Below are positions 26,565 to 35,621 of a stretch of 64,000 nucleotides of DNA, in pieces. Source of the DNA: Hafnia paralvei ATCC 29927. Lineage in GTDB: Bacteria > Pseudomonadota > Gammaproteobacteria > Enterobacterales > Enterobacteriaceae. The stretch covers positions 124,001-188,000 of the forward strand of contig NZ_LXET01000054.1 of assembly GCF_001655005.1 (NCBI RefSeq). The letters run 5' to 3'. Within the stretch, counting starts at the first letter, position 1. Each line of letters begins with the position of its first letter. A program made the translations under genes and the position numbers. Under the pieces are notes generated by a model. It saw only the letters and a program-made list of their open reading frames with translations. It ran no database searches and was not told the origin of the DNA.

Positions 26565-27122
26565 ATGAAACTACAAAAACACTATCTTCTTCCTCTGCTA
26601 CTGTTATCCATGTCAGTATCCGCGCACAACTTTCAGCAGAATCAGCGCGTCGCACCAGTAGGTATCAGTGACCGTGGCGAACTCAATTATCAAAACAACG
26701 AGTTTAGCTACAAAAACTGGAATTCAGCTCAGCTTGGTGGAAAGGTTCGCGTTATCCAGCATATTGCCGGTCGTACGTCTGCCAAAGACATGAATGACCC
26801 ACTGATTGAAGCCATCAAAAAAGCGGGTTTGCCGCATGATAAATACCAAACGACCACCATTGTGAATACCGACGACGCCATCATCGGCACTGGGCCGTTT
26901 GTTCGTAGCAGCATAGAAAGTAGTAAGAAAGAATTCCCTTGGTCACAGTTTATCGTTGATGACACTGGTGCCGCTAAAAAGGCATGGGATCTACAGCCGA
27001 AAGGCTCCGCTATCGTGGTGTTAGATAAACAAGGAAACGTGAAATTTGCGAAAGATGGCGCATTAACACCACAGGAAGTGCAGCAGGTCATAGCCCTGCT
27101 GCATCAACTGTTAGGTTCTTAA
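26565..27122 (+). CDS. ytfJ: YtfJ, periplasmic thioredoxin-like protein
   Basis: Secreted protein of the YtfJ family with a predicted thioredoxin-like fold and unknown function. It has 185 residues. A signal peptide ends in VSAH near residue 21. Conserved stretches are RVIQHIAGRTSAKDMND, TTTIVNTDDAI and FVRSSIESSKKEFPWSQFIVDD. No CxxC motif is visible, so a classical redox role is unlikely. It ends only five bases before the convergent cysQ stop. Confidence 0.93.
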   Translation: MKLQKHYLLPLLLLSMSVSAHNFQQNQRVAPVGISDRGELNYQNNEFSYKNWNSAQLGGKVRVIQHIAGRTSAKDMNDPLIEAIKKAGLPHDKYQTTTIVNTDDAIIGTGPFVRSSIESSKKEFPWSQFIVDDTGAAKKAWDLQPKGSAIVVLDKQGNVKFAKDGALTPQEVQQVIALLHQLLGS

Positions 27123-27127
27123 AAAAA

Positions 27128-27868
27128 CTAAAATATAGAAACACGGAACCCCGGGTTCAGGAAGGATTCTGCCGGGGTATAATCCAGCGTCTTACCCTGC
27201 CAGTCATTAATTTTCGCGCCTGCAGCCCGCGCGACAGCATGCCCAGCAGCGGTATCCCAGACGTTAGTGGGTCCAAATCGTGGATAAAGCTGAGCCTTAC
27301 CTTCTGCAACCAAACAGAATTTAAGTGATGAGCCAACAGCAACCGTTTGATGATCGCCCAGCTGCGCTAAATAGTCTCTTAGCTCATCATCCGCATGCGA
27401 GCGACTCACCACCACCAGCGGGGGTATAGCATTGCTCACATGAATTTGCTCACGAACGCCCTTCTCTTCTTTCCATGCTTTATCGTGCTCTGCGCTATAC
27501 AACACGTCATTGACCGGAGCATACACCACGCCCATCACCGGAATACCGTTTTCAATCAACGCAATATTCACGGTGAACTCACCGTTTCGGTTAATGAACT
27601 CTTTGGTACCATCTAAAGGATCAACCAGCCAATAACGCTGCCAATGCTGACGAATGTCCCACGACGGAGGATCTTCTTCAGACAACAAAGGGATATCTGG
27701 CGTTAGCTGCAACAGCCCATCGCGGATCACTCTGTGTGCAGCAAGGTCAGCTGCCGTGACCGGTGAATCATCAGATTTATGTTCAACATTAAGAGGTTTA
27801 TCGTCTTGATAGACCGCCATTATTGCCTCTCCGGCCTCACGCGCCAGTCGGGAAATTTGCTCTAACAT
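27128..27868 (-). CDS. cysQ: 3'(2'),5'-bisphosphate nucleotidase CysQ
   Basis: Hydrolyses PAP to AMP, removing the by-product of sulfate assimilation. It is a Mg-dependent, Li-sensitive inositol-monophosphatase-superfamily enzyme. The 246-residue product begins MLEQISRLAREAGEAIM at the ATG at 27868, directly after a strong AGAGGTAAAT. The frame six codons longer overlaps this site. Metal motifs are EEDPPSWD and DPLDGTKEFI, then WDTAAGHAVA. It is divergent from cpdB. Confidence 0.97.
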   Translation of the reverse strand: MLEQISRLAREAGEAIMAVYQDDKPLNVEHKSDDSPVTAADLAAHRVIRDGLLQLTPDIPLLSEEDPPSWDIRQHWQRYWLVDPLDGTKEFINRNGEFTVNIALIENGIPVMGVVYAPVNDVLYSAEHDKAWKEEKGVREQIHVSNAIPPLVVVSRSHADDELRDYLAQLGDHQTVAVGSSLKFCLVAEGKAQLYPRFGPTNVWDTAAGHAVARAAGAKINDWQGKTLDYTPAESFLNPGFRVSIF

Positions 27869-28118
27869 ATTTACCTCTTTAAACAACGGCTTCTTCTAGA
27901 AGACTAGTTTTTTTTGCGGTGAATAGCCATCTTTCACTTACGCTACCTATATACTCACGTACAAAAGCTCATCCCCCCAATAACCACGCCCTCATCTGTG
28001 AACTCCCCCACGGACACCCCTTTCTTTATCTGGCAGAGTTCACAGTTCTGGGAATACCTTCATCGAAATTACACGTTTAGTTGCGATGCTTGTCATAAAT
28101 ACACTCATGGAGATTACC

Positions 28119-30068
28119 ATGTCCGCTCGTCCCTTCTCTTACTCGCTGGTAGCGTTACTCATTGCCGGCTCGGTACAGGCTGCCACCGTTGATTTACGTA
28201 TCCTCGAAACCAGCGATTTGCACAGCAATATGATGGATTTCGATTATTACAAAGATCAGCCAACTGAAAAGTTCGGCCTAGTGCGCACCGCAAGCCTTAT
28301 CAACGACGCTCGCCATGAAGCCACCAACAGTGTTTTGGTTGATAACGGTGACCTGATTCAAGGGAGTCCTTTGGGTGACTATATGGCGTCAAAGGGATTA
28401 GAAAAGGGAGAAGTGCATCCAGTTTATAAAGCCATGAACACGCTGGATTACACGGTAGGAAACATCGGTAACCACGAGTTTAACTATGGATTGGATTATT
28501 TGAAGAAAGCTCAGGCTGGCGCAAAATTCCCTTATATCAATGCCAACGTGGTTGATGCAAAAACCGGTGAGCCAATCTGGAAACCTTATCTAATCGCAGA
28601 AAAGCAGGTAAAAGACCGCGATGGGAAAATGCATACGCTACGCATCGGCTACATTGGTTTTGTACCACCGCAGATCATGACGTGGGATAAAGCTAATCTG
28701 GCTGGCAAAGTGAAGGTGAATGACATCACAGAAACCGCTCGCAAGTATGTGCCAAAGATGAAAAAAGAAGGCGCTGACCTGATTGTCGCTATTCCCCATT
28801 CAGGCTTATCCAGTCTGCCTTATCAAGTTATGGCAGAAAACTCGGTTTACTATTTAAGTCAGATACCTGACATCAATGCCATCATGTTTGGCCACTCCCA
28901 TGCCGTGTTCCCAAGCAAAGATTTTGCTGATATCAAAGGCGTCAATCTTGATAAAGGGACACTTAACGGTATTCCGGCTGTGATGCCTGGGCAGTGGGGA
29001 GATCATTTAGGTTTGGTCGATCTGGTCATCAACAACGATCAAGGCAAATGGACCGTTGAAGATGCCAAAGCACAGGCACGCCCGATTTACGATCTGGCGA
29101 ATAAAAAATCGTTAGCCGCCGAGGATGCCTCTTTAATTAAAGTACTAAAAGAAGATCACAAGGGCACTCGTGATTTTGTCAGCCAACCTATCGGTAAATC
29201 CAACGGCAATATGTATAGCTATCTGGCGCTGATTCAAGACGATCCTACGGTGCAAATCGTCAATAATGCCCAACGCGCCTATGTGGAACACTATATTCAG
29301 GGCGATCCCGATTTAGCCGATATTCCTGTGCTATCGGCCGCTGCACCCTTTAAAGTCGGCGGCCGTAAAAACGATCCAGCTAGCTATGTTGAAGTTGAAA
29401 AAGGCCAACTGACCTTCCGTAATGCCGCCGATCTATACTTATATCCAAATACGCTGGTGGTGGTAAAAGCCAGCGGTGCCGATGTGAAAGAGTGGCTAGA
29501 GTGCTCTGCTGGGCAATACAACCAAATCGACGTCAACAGTAATAAGCCGCAGGAGCTCATCAACTGGGATGGTTTCCGCACCTATAACTTCGACATTATC
29601 GATGGTGTGAATTATCAGGTGGATGTCAGCCAACCTGCTCGCTATGACGGCGAATGTACCTTGATTAATTCAAAATCAGAGCGCATCAAAGGCCTTACGT
29701 TCAATGGCAAACCTATTGATCCTAACGCCCAGTTCCTAATCGCAACCAACAACTATCGCGCCTACGGCGGGAAATTTGCAGGCACCGGTGACCAGCATAT
29801 TGCATTCGCGTCACCCGATGAAAACCGTGCGGTGCTGGCTGATTACATTCGCGCAGAAACTAAAAAACATGGTGCGGTAACACCACAGGTCGACAACAAC
29901 TGGCGGTTGGCGAAAATTCGCAGCCAAACGCCGTTAGACATCCGCTTTGAAACTTCGCCAAGTGAAAAAGCCAGCAAATTTATCACTGAAAATGCTCAGT
30001 ATCCGCTGACAAACAAAGGGCAAGATAACTTAGGCTTTGCGCTTTATCAGATTAACCTACAGAAATAA
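28119..30068 (+). CDS. cpdB: 2',3'-cyclic-nucleotide 2'-phosphodiesterase/3'-nucleotidase
   Basis: Periplasmic bifunctional metallophosphoesterase that salvages external 2',3'-cNMP and 3'-nucleotides. It has 649 residues (usual 647). The start at 28119 follows GGAG and gives a clean signal peptide (SYSLVALLIAGSVQA). The N-terminal calcineurin-like domain has ETSDLHSNM, DNGDLIQGSP, GNHEFNYG and FGHSHAVFP. The C-terminal 5'-nucleotidase domain has the ATNNYRAYGGKFAG substrate motif. A strong terminator follows. Confidence 0.97.
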   Translation: MSARPFSYSLVALLIAGSVQAATVDLRILETSDLHSNMMDFDYYKDQPTEKFGLVRTASLINDARHEATNSVLVDNGDLIQGSPLGDYMASKGLEKGEVHPVYKAMNTLDYTVGNIGNHEFNYGLDYLKKAQAGAKFPYINANVVDAKTGEPIWKPYLIAEKQVKDRDGKMHTLRIGYIGFVPPQIMTWDKANLAGKVKVNDITETARKYVPKMKKEGADLIVAIPHSGLSSLPYQVMAENSVYYLSQIPDINAIMFGHSHAVFPSKDFADIKGVNLDKGTLNGIPAVMPGQWGDHLGLVDLVINNDQGKWTVEDAKAQARPIYDLANKKSLAAEDASLIKVLKEDHKGTRDFVSQPIGKSNGNMYSYLALIQDDPTVQIVNNAQRAYVEHYIQGDPDLADIPVLSAAAPFKVGGRKNDPASYVEVEKGQLTFRNAADLYLYPNTLVVVKASGADVKEWLECSAGQYNQIDVNSNKPQELINWDGFRTYNFDIIDGVNYQVDVSQPARYDGECTLINSKSERIKGLTFNGKPIDPNAQFLIATNNYRAYGGKFAGTGDQHIAFASPDENRAVLADYIRAETKKHGAVTPQVDNNWRLAKIRSQTPLDIRFETSPSEKASKFITENAQYPLTNKGQDNLGFALYQINLQK

Positions 30069-30072
30069 CCTC

Positions 30073-30102
30073 AGCCCCCACTACACTCTAGTGGGGGCTT
30101 TT
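30073..30102. terminator. terminator after cpdB
   Basis: Eleven-pair stem AGCCCCCACTA / TAGTGGGGGCT with a five-base loop followed by TTT, ending at the stop codon of the convergent kinase-like gene. Confidence 0.85.
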
Positions 30103-30904
30103 AGCAACCCATTTCATCTGCCGCTAGCTTAGCAATAGCCATTCTGCCGGCAAATAAATCCAAATCATCGTCTTCTAAGAACCACGCGGCAGACAAACCG
30201 GCATGAGCCATAATCCACATCAACAATCGCTGTTTTTCGATTTTTGCCGTTTGGGTCACCACCTCTAATCGGCGTAAAAATCGTGGCCGCTTCGTCGCGA
30301 TTGATAGCTCTGGATTGCAAAATAAGTTGGCATAGTCATAGCCGCGTTCACCGTATAAACCTTTGGGATCGATTGCCAACCAGCCACGCGCTTCGAAATT
30401 CAAAATATTGCCATGATGAATATCACCGTGCAGCACCACTTCCTCAAGGGGGTCTGAAAGTAGCTGCTCAGCCATTACACCACAGAGTGACAACAGCGGA
30501 TCGTGGCTTTGTAGCACGGCACTGCGCAATGCGCCAAAACGCTGGGATAACGTTTCCAATGGCGGCGCTTGGTATGTTCGAGCACGATGCAAACGAGATA
30601 TCACGCGGCAAATAATTTCGCTTGCCTCATCGTCTTGGCCATTATTAACCATGCTCATCAGGTTTTGCGTACCACATGCACGCTCCATCAGCAAAGCGTC
30701 ATCCTGCCGCGCCACCACTTGAGCCGCGCCGTCTCCGTCCCACCACTGCATCAGTTCAGCACCGCGGCGCTCCTCTTCTACCCCTGCCAGTTTCAACATC
30801 AGAGGTGCGCCATCACATAATACCGGCAAGAGTTGAGCGTTATGTGTCTTAATCAGCTCGCCATCGACCTGCAAATTCCACAATGTTAGCCAGTGGGTAA
30901 ACAT
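30101..30904 (-). CDS. APH(6)/hydroxyurea-kinase-family phosphotransferase
   Basis: Belongs to the aminoglycoside/hydroxyurea phosphotransferase family that includes streptomycin 6-kinases. It has 267 residues. The catalytic HGD is at 159-161 (VVLHGDIHHGNIL) with N166, and the metal-binding aspartate is D179 in IDPKGLYGERGYD, the family signature. An ATP-binding lysine is likely K38 (LMLKLAG). There is no mobile element beside it, so it looks like a resident gene; the true substrate is unknown and drug resistance is not shown. It occupies the cpdB-ytfE interval where E. coli has ytfH-qorB-ytfF. Confidence 0.85.
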   Translation of the reverse strand: MFTHWLTLWNLQVDGELIKTHNAQLLPVLCDGAPLMLKLAGVEEERRGAELMQWWDGDGAAQVVARQDDALLMERACGTQNLMSMVNNGQDDEASEIICRVISRLHRARTYQAPPLETLSQRFGALRSAVLQSHDPLLSLCGVMAEQLLSDPLEEVVLHGDIHHGNILNFEARGWLAIDPKGLYGERGYDYANLFCNPELSIATKRPRFLRRLEVVTQTAKIEKQRLLMWIMAHAGLSAAWFLEDDDLDLFAGRMAIAKLAADEMGC

Positions 30905-30981
30905 CTAAACTCCTCACCTAAAGTTTGTATCAGTATTGCAAAACCCAGAACAACCCCCAAAGAGTTATGGCTTATTTTATA

Positions 30982-31003
30982 AAGTGCATTTAAAATGCAT
31001 TTT
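30982..31003. promoter_or_regulatory. NsrR operator upstream of ytfE
   Basis: AAGTGCATTTAAAATGCATT (plus two T) is an 11-1-11 dyad differing from perfect symmetry at one pair. It matches the NsrR consensus AAGATGCATTTNAAATGCATCTT closely. It sits 32 bp before the ytfE start; nsrR itself is at 43.4-43.8 kb. Confidence 0.85.
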
Positions 31004-31034
31004 ATAAATTTTAGGTACTCAGAGGAAGTTCATC

Positions 31035-31706
31035 ATGGCACTACGCGATTTATCACTGGGCGAATTAGCAATTACCATTCCACGCGCCACCCTTCTGTTC
31101 CGCCAGCATGACATGGACTTTTGCTGCGGTGGCAAACAAACGCTGCTACGTGTGGCGACCAAGAAAAACCTCAATGTCGATGAACTCGAGGCTGCGCTGG
31201 AAAACCTAAAAAATGAACTAAATAATGAAACCGCGCACGACTGGCGGAATACACCGCTAGCAGAAATTACGCCATTTATCGTTAAGCGCTATCACGATCG
31301 CCACCGCGAACAACTGCCTGAACTGATTCTTATGGCCGAAAAGGTTGAACGAGTGCACGCTGAAAAACCTGCCTGCCCAAAAGGCTTAGCTAAACAGCTG
31401 AACCTTATCTACCAAGATCTCAGCCAGCATATGATGAAGGAAGAACGTATTTTATTCCCACTGATTGAACAGGGTATGGGGGCTCAAGCCGGTGGACCCA
31501 TTTCGGTAATGGAAAGCGAGCATGATGAGGCTGGAGAACAGTTAGAAGTGATCAAATTCCTGACAAACAACGTCGTTCCACCTGAAGGTGCATGCAATAC
31601 CTGGCAGGCACTGTATGCAGGCATTAATGAATTCATTAGCGATCTGATGGAACACATCAGCCTCGAGAATAACCTGCTATTCCCACGCGCGCTGCGTGGC
31701 GAATGA
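31035..31706 (+). CDS. ytfE: YtfE/Ric, di-iron protein for repair of iron centres
   Basis: Cytoplasmic hemerythrin-like di-iron protein that restores Fe-S clusters damaged by nitric oxide or peroxide. It has 223 residues (E. coli 220). The N-terminal ScdA_N domain carries the CC pair at 30-31 (DFCCGGKQT). The C-terminal four-helix bundle supplies the His/Glu ligands in YHDRHREQ, QHMMKEERILFP, ESEHDEAGE and HISLENNLLFP. A near-perfect NsrR operator lies upstream. It is convergent with fklB across a large palindromic repeat. Confidence 0.97.
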   Translation: MALRDLSLGELAITIPRATLLFRQHDMDFCCGGKQTLLRVATKKNLNVDELEAALENLKNELNNETAHDWRNTPLAEITPFIVKRYHDRHREQLPELILMAEKVERVHAEKPACPKGLAKQLNLIYQDLSQHMMKEERILFPLIEQGMGAQAGGPISVMESEHDEAGEQLEVIKFLTNNVVPPEGACNTWQALYAGINEFISDLMEHISLENNLLFPRALRGE

Positions 31707-31737
31707 AACCATTGCCCTACCGTTATAAAAAAAGCAA

Positions 31738-31970
31738 AAAGCCGGAAAATACCTAATACTGGTTACTTAAGCACGATTTTAGGGGAAGTACACCGATGGG
31801 GTCGTAGCAGCTTTAGCTGCCGACAACTTTGCAGGGAGCAAAGTTGAACAACGCTTTAGCGTTGCCCCTTAGGGGGGAACACATGAATGTGTTCCATAAC
31901 CGCCCCACGGTGTGCTAGCCCCGAATATCTCAATCTCTTAAACAATCAGCCTTAGGCAAATGCCGGCTTT
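31738..31970. repeat. long palindromic repeat, expanded copy with a hairpin train
   Basis: A 233-bp element between convergent ytfE and fklB. Nested arms are AAAGCCGG / CCGGCTTT, then CCTAA...CTTAAG / CTTAAA...TTAGG, then GGGG...ACACCG.TGGGG / CCCCACGGTGT...CCCC. The centre holds five successive perfect hairpins: GCAGC-TTTA-GCTGC (31807-31820), CAACTTTGC / GCAAAGTTG (31824-31846), CAACGC-TTTA-GCGTTG (31849-31864), CCCC-TTA-GGGG (31865-31875) and GGAACACAT / ATGTGTTCC (31876-31895). Positions 31775-31822 are identical to 39766-39813, so this is the same family as the shorter copy. Confidence 0.9.
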
Positions 31971-32001
31971 CGTCTTATTCAACGCTGCTTAATCGCCTGA
32001 C

Positions 32002-32622
32002 TTACAGGATTTCCAGCAATTCAACGTCAAATACCAATGCGCTGTATGGCGGGATTGCTGCACCTGCGCCGCGTTCCCCATAAGCTAAGTTATGCGGGAT
32101 ATACAGCTGCCATTTTGAACCGACTGGCATCATGGTCAGTGCTTCAATCCAGCCAGGGATCACGCCATTAACTGGGAACTCAGCAGGCTGGCCACGTTCA
32201 ACAGAACTATCAAATACGGTACCGTCAACTAAACGCCCCGTATAGTGAACACGCACCTGATCCTGACGAGCCGGAATAGTACCTTCGCCTTTTTCTAGCA
32301 CTTTGAACTGCAGGCCAGATTCAGTAACGGTGACATCATCATTCTTGGCATTCTCTTCCAAGAATTTCTGACCCGCTTCCGCTAAACCTTTCTGCTGTTC
32401 ACGACGTACCGCATCAGCACGCTCGTGGATCTCACGCAGCGCACGATGAACGGCTTCAACAGGAACCGCCGGAGCATTCCCCTCCATCGCATCACGCAGG
32501 CCTGCCAACAGGGCTTCAGGCTGTAAACCTTCCAGACCAGACTCATTCAGCTGCTGGCCGACTTGCAGACCAATCCCATAACTTGCTTGCGCTTCTATAC
32601 TGTCAAAAGAAGGGGTCGACAT
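32002..32622 (-). CDS. fklB: FKBP-type peptidyl-prolyl isomerase FklB (FKBP22)
   Basis: Cytoplasmic prolyl isomerase, a dimer in relatives. It has 206 residues, the standard length. The N-terminal dimerisation domain covers about 1-90. The FKBP domain follows with VHYTGRLVDGTVFDSS and VIPGWIEAL and ends with YGERGAGAAIPPYSALVFDVELLEI. It keeps its E. coli neighbour ytfB (divergent), but cycA is missing on the other side, where the palindromic repeat sits. Confidence 0.97.
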   Translation of the reverse strand: MSTPSFDSIEAQASYGIGLQVGQQLNESGLEGLQPEALLAGLRDAMEGNAPAVPVEAVHRALREIHERADAVRREQQKGLAEAGQKFLEENAKNDDVTVTESGLQFKVLEKGEGTIPARQDQVRVHYTGRLVDGTVFDSSVERGQPAEFPVNGVIPGWIEALTMMPVGSKWQLYIPHNLAYGERGAGAAIPPYSALVFDVELLEIL

Positions 32623-32869
32623 GGTGTTTCCTTTAATCTTTAAAATGTAGAAGGCGAAGCATAGCAGCGCTTGAGCCTAGGGTAAAATCTTGCATCCAGA
32701 AGGATGACTTTTGTCGAGTAAAAAGAAACAATAACAGTTCATTTACTTGATAAGATAAATGCAGGTTATTACACCCGTTCTGTATATATTCATTTTCAGA
32801 GTATTAACCTGTCATTTCGCGTCGATTTTCTCTACGCTAACGACTAAGGCACCATCAAGAGAGGTCATC

Positions 32870-33559
32870 ATGGGCAGAATCACGCCCAGGAGAAGAAGAA
32901 GTACGAGGGTTTATCAACCCATGTTGCGTACATGGCTCAACCTACGTCAGCGGAACTCCCCAGCACTACTGGAGCCGCAGGATCAGGAAACGGAGCGTCC
33001 TATGTCTTCCAAACTGTCAGATAAGCTGAAAGTCGTTACACAGCATCTCTATAACCTGTGGCATATGCCTGACCGTTTCGATTGGATGGAGCCTTTACCC
33101 CCTTTCCACCGCCGCTGGGTGATTGTCGCCACAGTGGTACTTCTGCTGTCACTTCTCTGGCCTTATTCAGATCCCCAAGACTTACGTTATTCACCAGAAC
33201 CACAGCAGGAAAACGAAGCCCCTATGCAAGCGGGTATGGATAACAATGACGCCCCTCCACCGCCGCGAGTAGAGAATACGCGCCAAGCCGAGCAAAATGG
33301 CTGGCAGGAGTATCATATTCAAGCAGGGCAAACCTTGGCTCAGCTTTTCCGCGACAACCAATTGAATGTCAATGATGTCTTTGCGATGGCACAGGTTGAA
33401 GGCAACGATAAACCACTGAGCAATTTAAAAGCGGGGCAGGACGTTGAGATTCAGCATAATGCGCAAGGACAAGTGATTGCGTTAAAAATTAAAACCATTA
33501 GCAACGAGCAAATTGAGTTCCGTCGCGAGGCTGATGGCAGCTTCCGCCGTATTCGCTAA
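32870..33559 (+). CDS. ytfB: YtfB/OapA-family cell-division protein
   Basis: Inner-membrane protein with a periplasmic OapA/LysM-like glycan-binding domain; E. coli YtfB localises to the division site. The start at 32870 follows AGAGG and gives 229 residues (E. coli 212). It has a basic cytoplasmic segment (RITPRRRRSTRV), a membrane helix at about 82-101 (WVIVATVVLLLSLLW), a Pro/Glu-rich linker, and the conserved C-terminal domain with EYHIQAGQTLAQLFRDNQL and AQVEGNDKPLSNLKAGQ. The frame 37 codons longer has no ribosome binding site. Confidence 0.9.
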   Translation: MGRITPRRRRSTRVYQPMLRTWLNLRQRNSPALLEPQDQETERPMSSKLSDKLKVVTQHLYNLWHMPDRFDWMEPLPPFHRRWVIVATVVLLLSLLWPYSDPQDLRYSPEPQQENEAPMQAGMDNNDAPPPPRVENTRQAEQNGWQEYHIQAGQTLAQLFRDNQLNVNDVFAMAQVEGNDKPLSNLKAGQDVEIQHNAQGQVIALKIKTISNEQIEFRREADGSFRRIR

Positions 33560-33918
33560 GATTTCACTCTTTCCAACAGATATTCACGCAGCACAATGGC
33601 CTGATTGTGCTGCTCATCTCGACTACCGTACAGCAGCGTGAGTGGCTCGCCACGTTTTAAAATGGCGAGCAAAGCATCTCTGGCATCATTAGCATCAAGC
33701 TCAGCGCGATATAAAACACCAAACTCATCCCAAGACACCCGTTGTTCGTGAAACGCATGACGAAGATCGCTGCTGGGTGCAACGGTTTTAAGCCACTCAA
33801 CGCCCTCAAGACGAGCCTTGGAAATACCACGGGGCCATAGGCGATCGGTCAGAAATGTATTGGCGGGATATGGGGGGTGGGCGTCATAAACGCGAGCTAC
33901 ATGGATAACGGCTGACAT
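33556..33918 (-). CDS. DUF488 family protein (YeaO-like)
   Basis: Small cytoplasmic protein of the DUF488 family, function unknown. It has 120 residues from the ATG at 33918, which is preceded by a perfect AGGAGG. Family hallmarks are VYDAHP, DRLWPRG and the C-terminal LTLLYGSRDEQHNQAIVLREYL. It resembles E. coli YeaO but sits in a different place. Its 3' end overlaps that of ytfB by four bases, tail to tail. Confidence 0.9.
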   Translation of the reverse strand: MSAVIHVARVYDAHPPYPANTFLTDRLWPRGISKARLEGVEWLKTVAPSSDLRHAFHEQRVSWDEFGVLYRAELDANDARDALLAILKRGEPLTLLYGSRDEQHNQAIVLREYLLERVKS

Positions 33919-33989
33919 GAGATCCTCCTGAACAGAACTCATCATAGTCTACGCCGTTTTTCTATTTGGGGAGAACCAGAATAGAATGC

Positions 33990-34016
33990 AAAACGCCGGC
34001 ACAAGGCCGGCGCTTT
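33990..34016 (-). terminator. terminator of the rpsF-priB-rpsR-rplI operon
   Basis: On the reverse strand the stem GCGCCGGCC / GCCGGCG, with one offset base, is followed by TTTTGCATTC. Confidence 0.8.
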
Positions 34017-34048
34017 GACGAGTTACAGCGTTAACAGCTTTTCAGCTA

Positions 34049-34498
34049 TTACTCTGCAACTACAACGACATTCAGCTGTGCGAATACGTCGCTGTGTACT
34101 TGGAAGTGAACTTCGTGATCACCAACAGTACGCAGAACGCCATTCGGCAGGCGAACTTCGCTTTTCGCTACCTGAACACCGGCTGCAGTAATTGCATCAG
34201 CGATGTCACGAGTACCGATTGAACCAAACAGTTTGCCTTCGTCACCCGCTTTAGAAGCGATGGTTACAGCACCCAGTTCGTTGATCTTAGCAGCACGAGC
34301 TTCAGCAGCTGCCAGAACGTCAGCCAGTTTGGCTTCCAGTTCAGCACGGCGTGCTTCGAAGAACTCGATGTTTTTCTTAGTTGCAGGAACAGCTTTGCCC
34401 TGTGGAACCAAGAAGTTACGTGCGTAACCTGCTTTAACGTTAACCTGATCACCCAGGCTACCCAGGTTTGCTACTTTATCAAGCAGAATAACTTGCAT
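34049..34498 (-). CDS. rplI: 50S ribosomal protein L9
   Basis: Elongated 23S rRNA-binding protein near the L1 stalk. It has 149 residues, the standard length. The N-terminal domain is MQVILLDKVANLGSLGDQVNVKAGYARNFL in part, followed by the long central helix (residues about 41-74) and a C-terminal globular domain. It is last gene in the rpsF operon, 39 bp after rpsR, and followed by a terminator. Confidence 0.99.
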   Translation of the reverse strand: MQVILLDKVANLGSLGDQVNVKAGYARNFLVPQGKAVPATKKNIEFFEARRAELEAKLADVLAAAEARAAKINELGAVTIASKAGDEGKLFGSIGTRDIADAITAAGVQVAKSEVRLPNGVLRTVGDHEVHFQVHSDVFAQLNVVVVAE

Positions 34499-34537
34499 TA
34501 CCTTATCCTCTTAAAGTCGTTAATGGACAGCAGCCGA

Positions 34538-35087
<550 letters not shown>

Positions 35088-35095
35088 TGCAGCAA

Positions 35096-35494
35096 TTACT
35101 CTTCAGAATCCCCAGCATCAGCATCATCAGCGGTTTCGTTAGCGAAGTCTTCGCGGCGATCGCCACGACGTTCGTCTTTCGCTTTAACCATTGGTGAAGC
35201 TTCGGTTACCGCGTGTTTAGTACGCATAACCATGCTACGGATAACGGCGTCGTTGAAGCGGAAGTTAGTTTCCAGCTCATCGATCGCTTCCTGCGGAGCT
35301 TCAACGTTCAGCAGAACGTAGTGGGCTTTGTGCAGTTTGTTGATCGGGTAAGCCAGCTGACGGCGGCCCCAGTCTTCCAGACGGTGAATCTGACCAGCAG
35401 CGTTAGTGATGGTTGCACTGTAACGCTCGATCATGCCCGGAACCTGTTCGCTCTGGTCAGGATGGACCATAAAAACGATTTCGTAATGACGCAT
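35096..35494 (-). CDS. rpsF: 30S ribosomal protein S6
   Basis: Platform protein that dimerises with S18. It has 132 residues with the MRHYEIVFMVHPDQSEQVPGM start. The acidic C-terminal tail (DADAGDSEE) ends without the long glutamate run added by RimK in E. coli, although terminal Glu residues are present. AAGGAG lies upstream. It is first gene of the operon; promoter and leader hairpin are annotated separately. Confidence 0.98.
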   Translation of the reverse strand: MRHYEIVFMVHPDQSEQVPGMIERYSATITNAAGQIHRLEDWGRRQLAYPINKLHKAHYVLLNVEAPQEAIDELETNFRFNDAVIRSMVMRTKHAVTEASPMVKAKDERRGDRREDFANETADDADAGDSEE

Positions 35495-35499
35495 CGAAT

Positions 35500-35590
35500 T
35501 GCTCCTTACGGATTATTCAGCCTCCTGATAGGGTCAGCCGCGGCCCATGGAGGCAAGGAACGTGTTTGTGTGCGGCTGAAAAATGACGCG
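35500..35590 (-). promoter_or_regulatory. S6:S18-type autoregulatory mRNA leader of rpsF
   Basis: The rpsF leader carries a CAGCCG / CGGCTG stem (35535-35578) with the CCG-containing sequence typical of the S6:S18 operator, followed by CAGGAGGCTGAATAATCCG and the AAGGAG ribosome binding site. This agrees closely with the E. coli leader as I remember it. Binding of the S6:S18 complex is known there and inferred here. Confidence 0.7.
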
Positions 35591-35592
35591 TA

Positions 35593-35621
35593 ATCATACT
35601 TGCGTGGGGTAGGAAACTCAA
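35593..35621 (-). promoter_or_regulatory. rpsF promoter
   Basis: On the reverse strand TTGAGT (35616-35621), a 17-bp spacer and TATGAT (35593-35598). This is a near-consensus sigma70 promoter placed just before the leader hairpin. Confidence 0.75.

Noticed and set aside
31767..31772. CTTAAG in the palindromic repeats as a PmrA box
   Set aside because: The PmrA box needs two half-sites spaced by five bases; only one is found and it forms part of the repeat arm.
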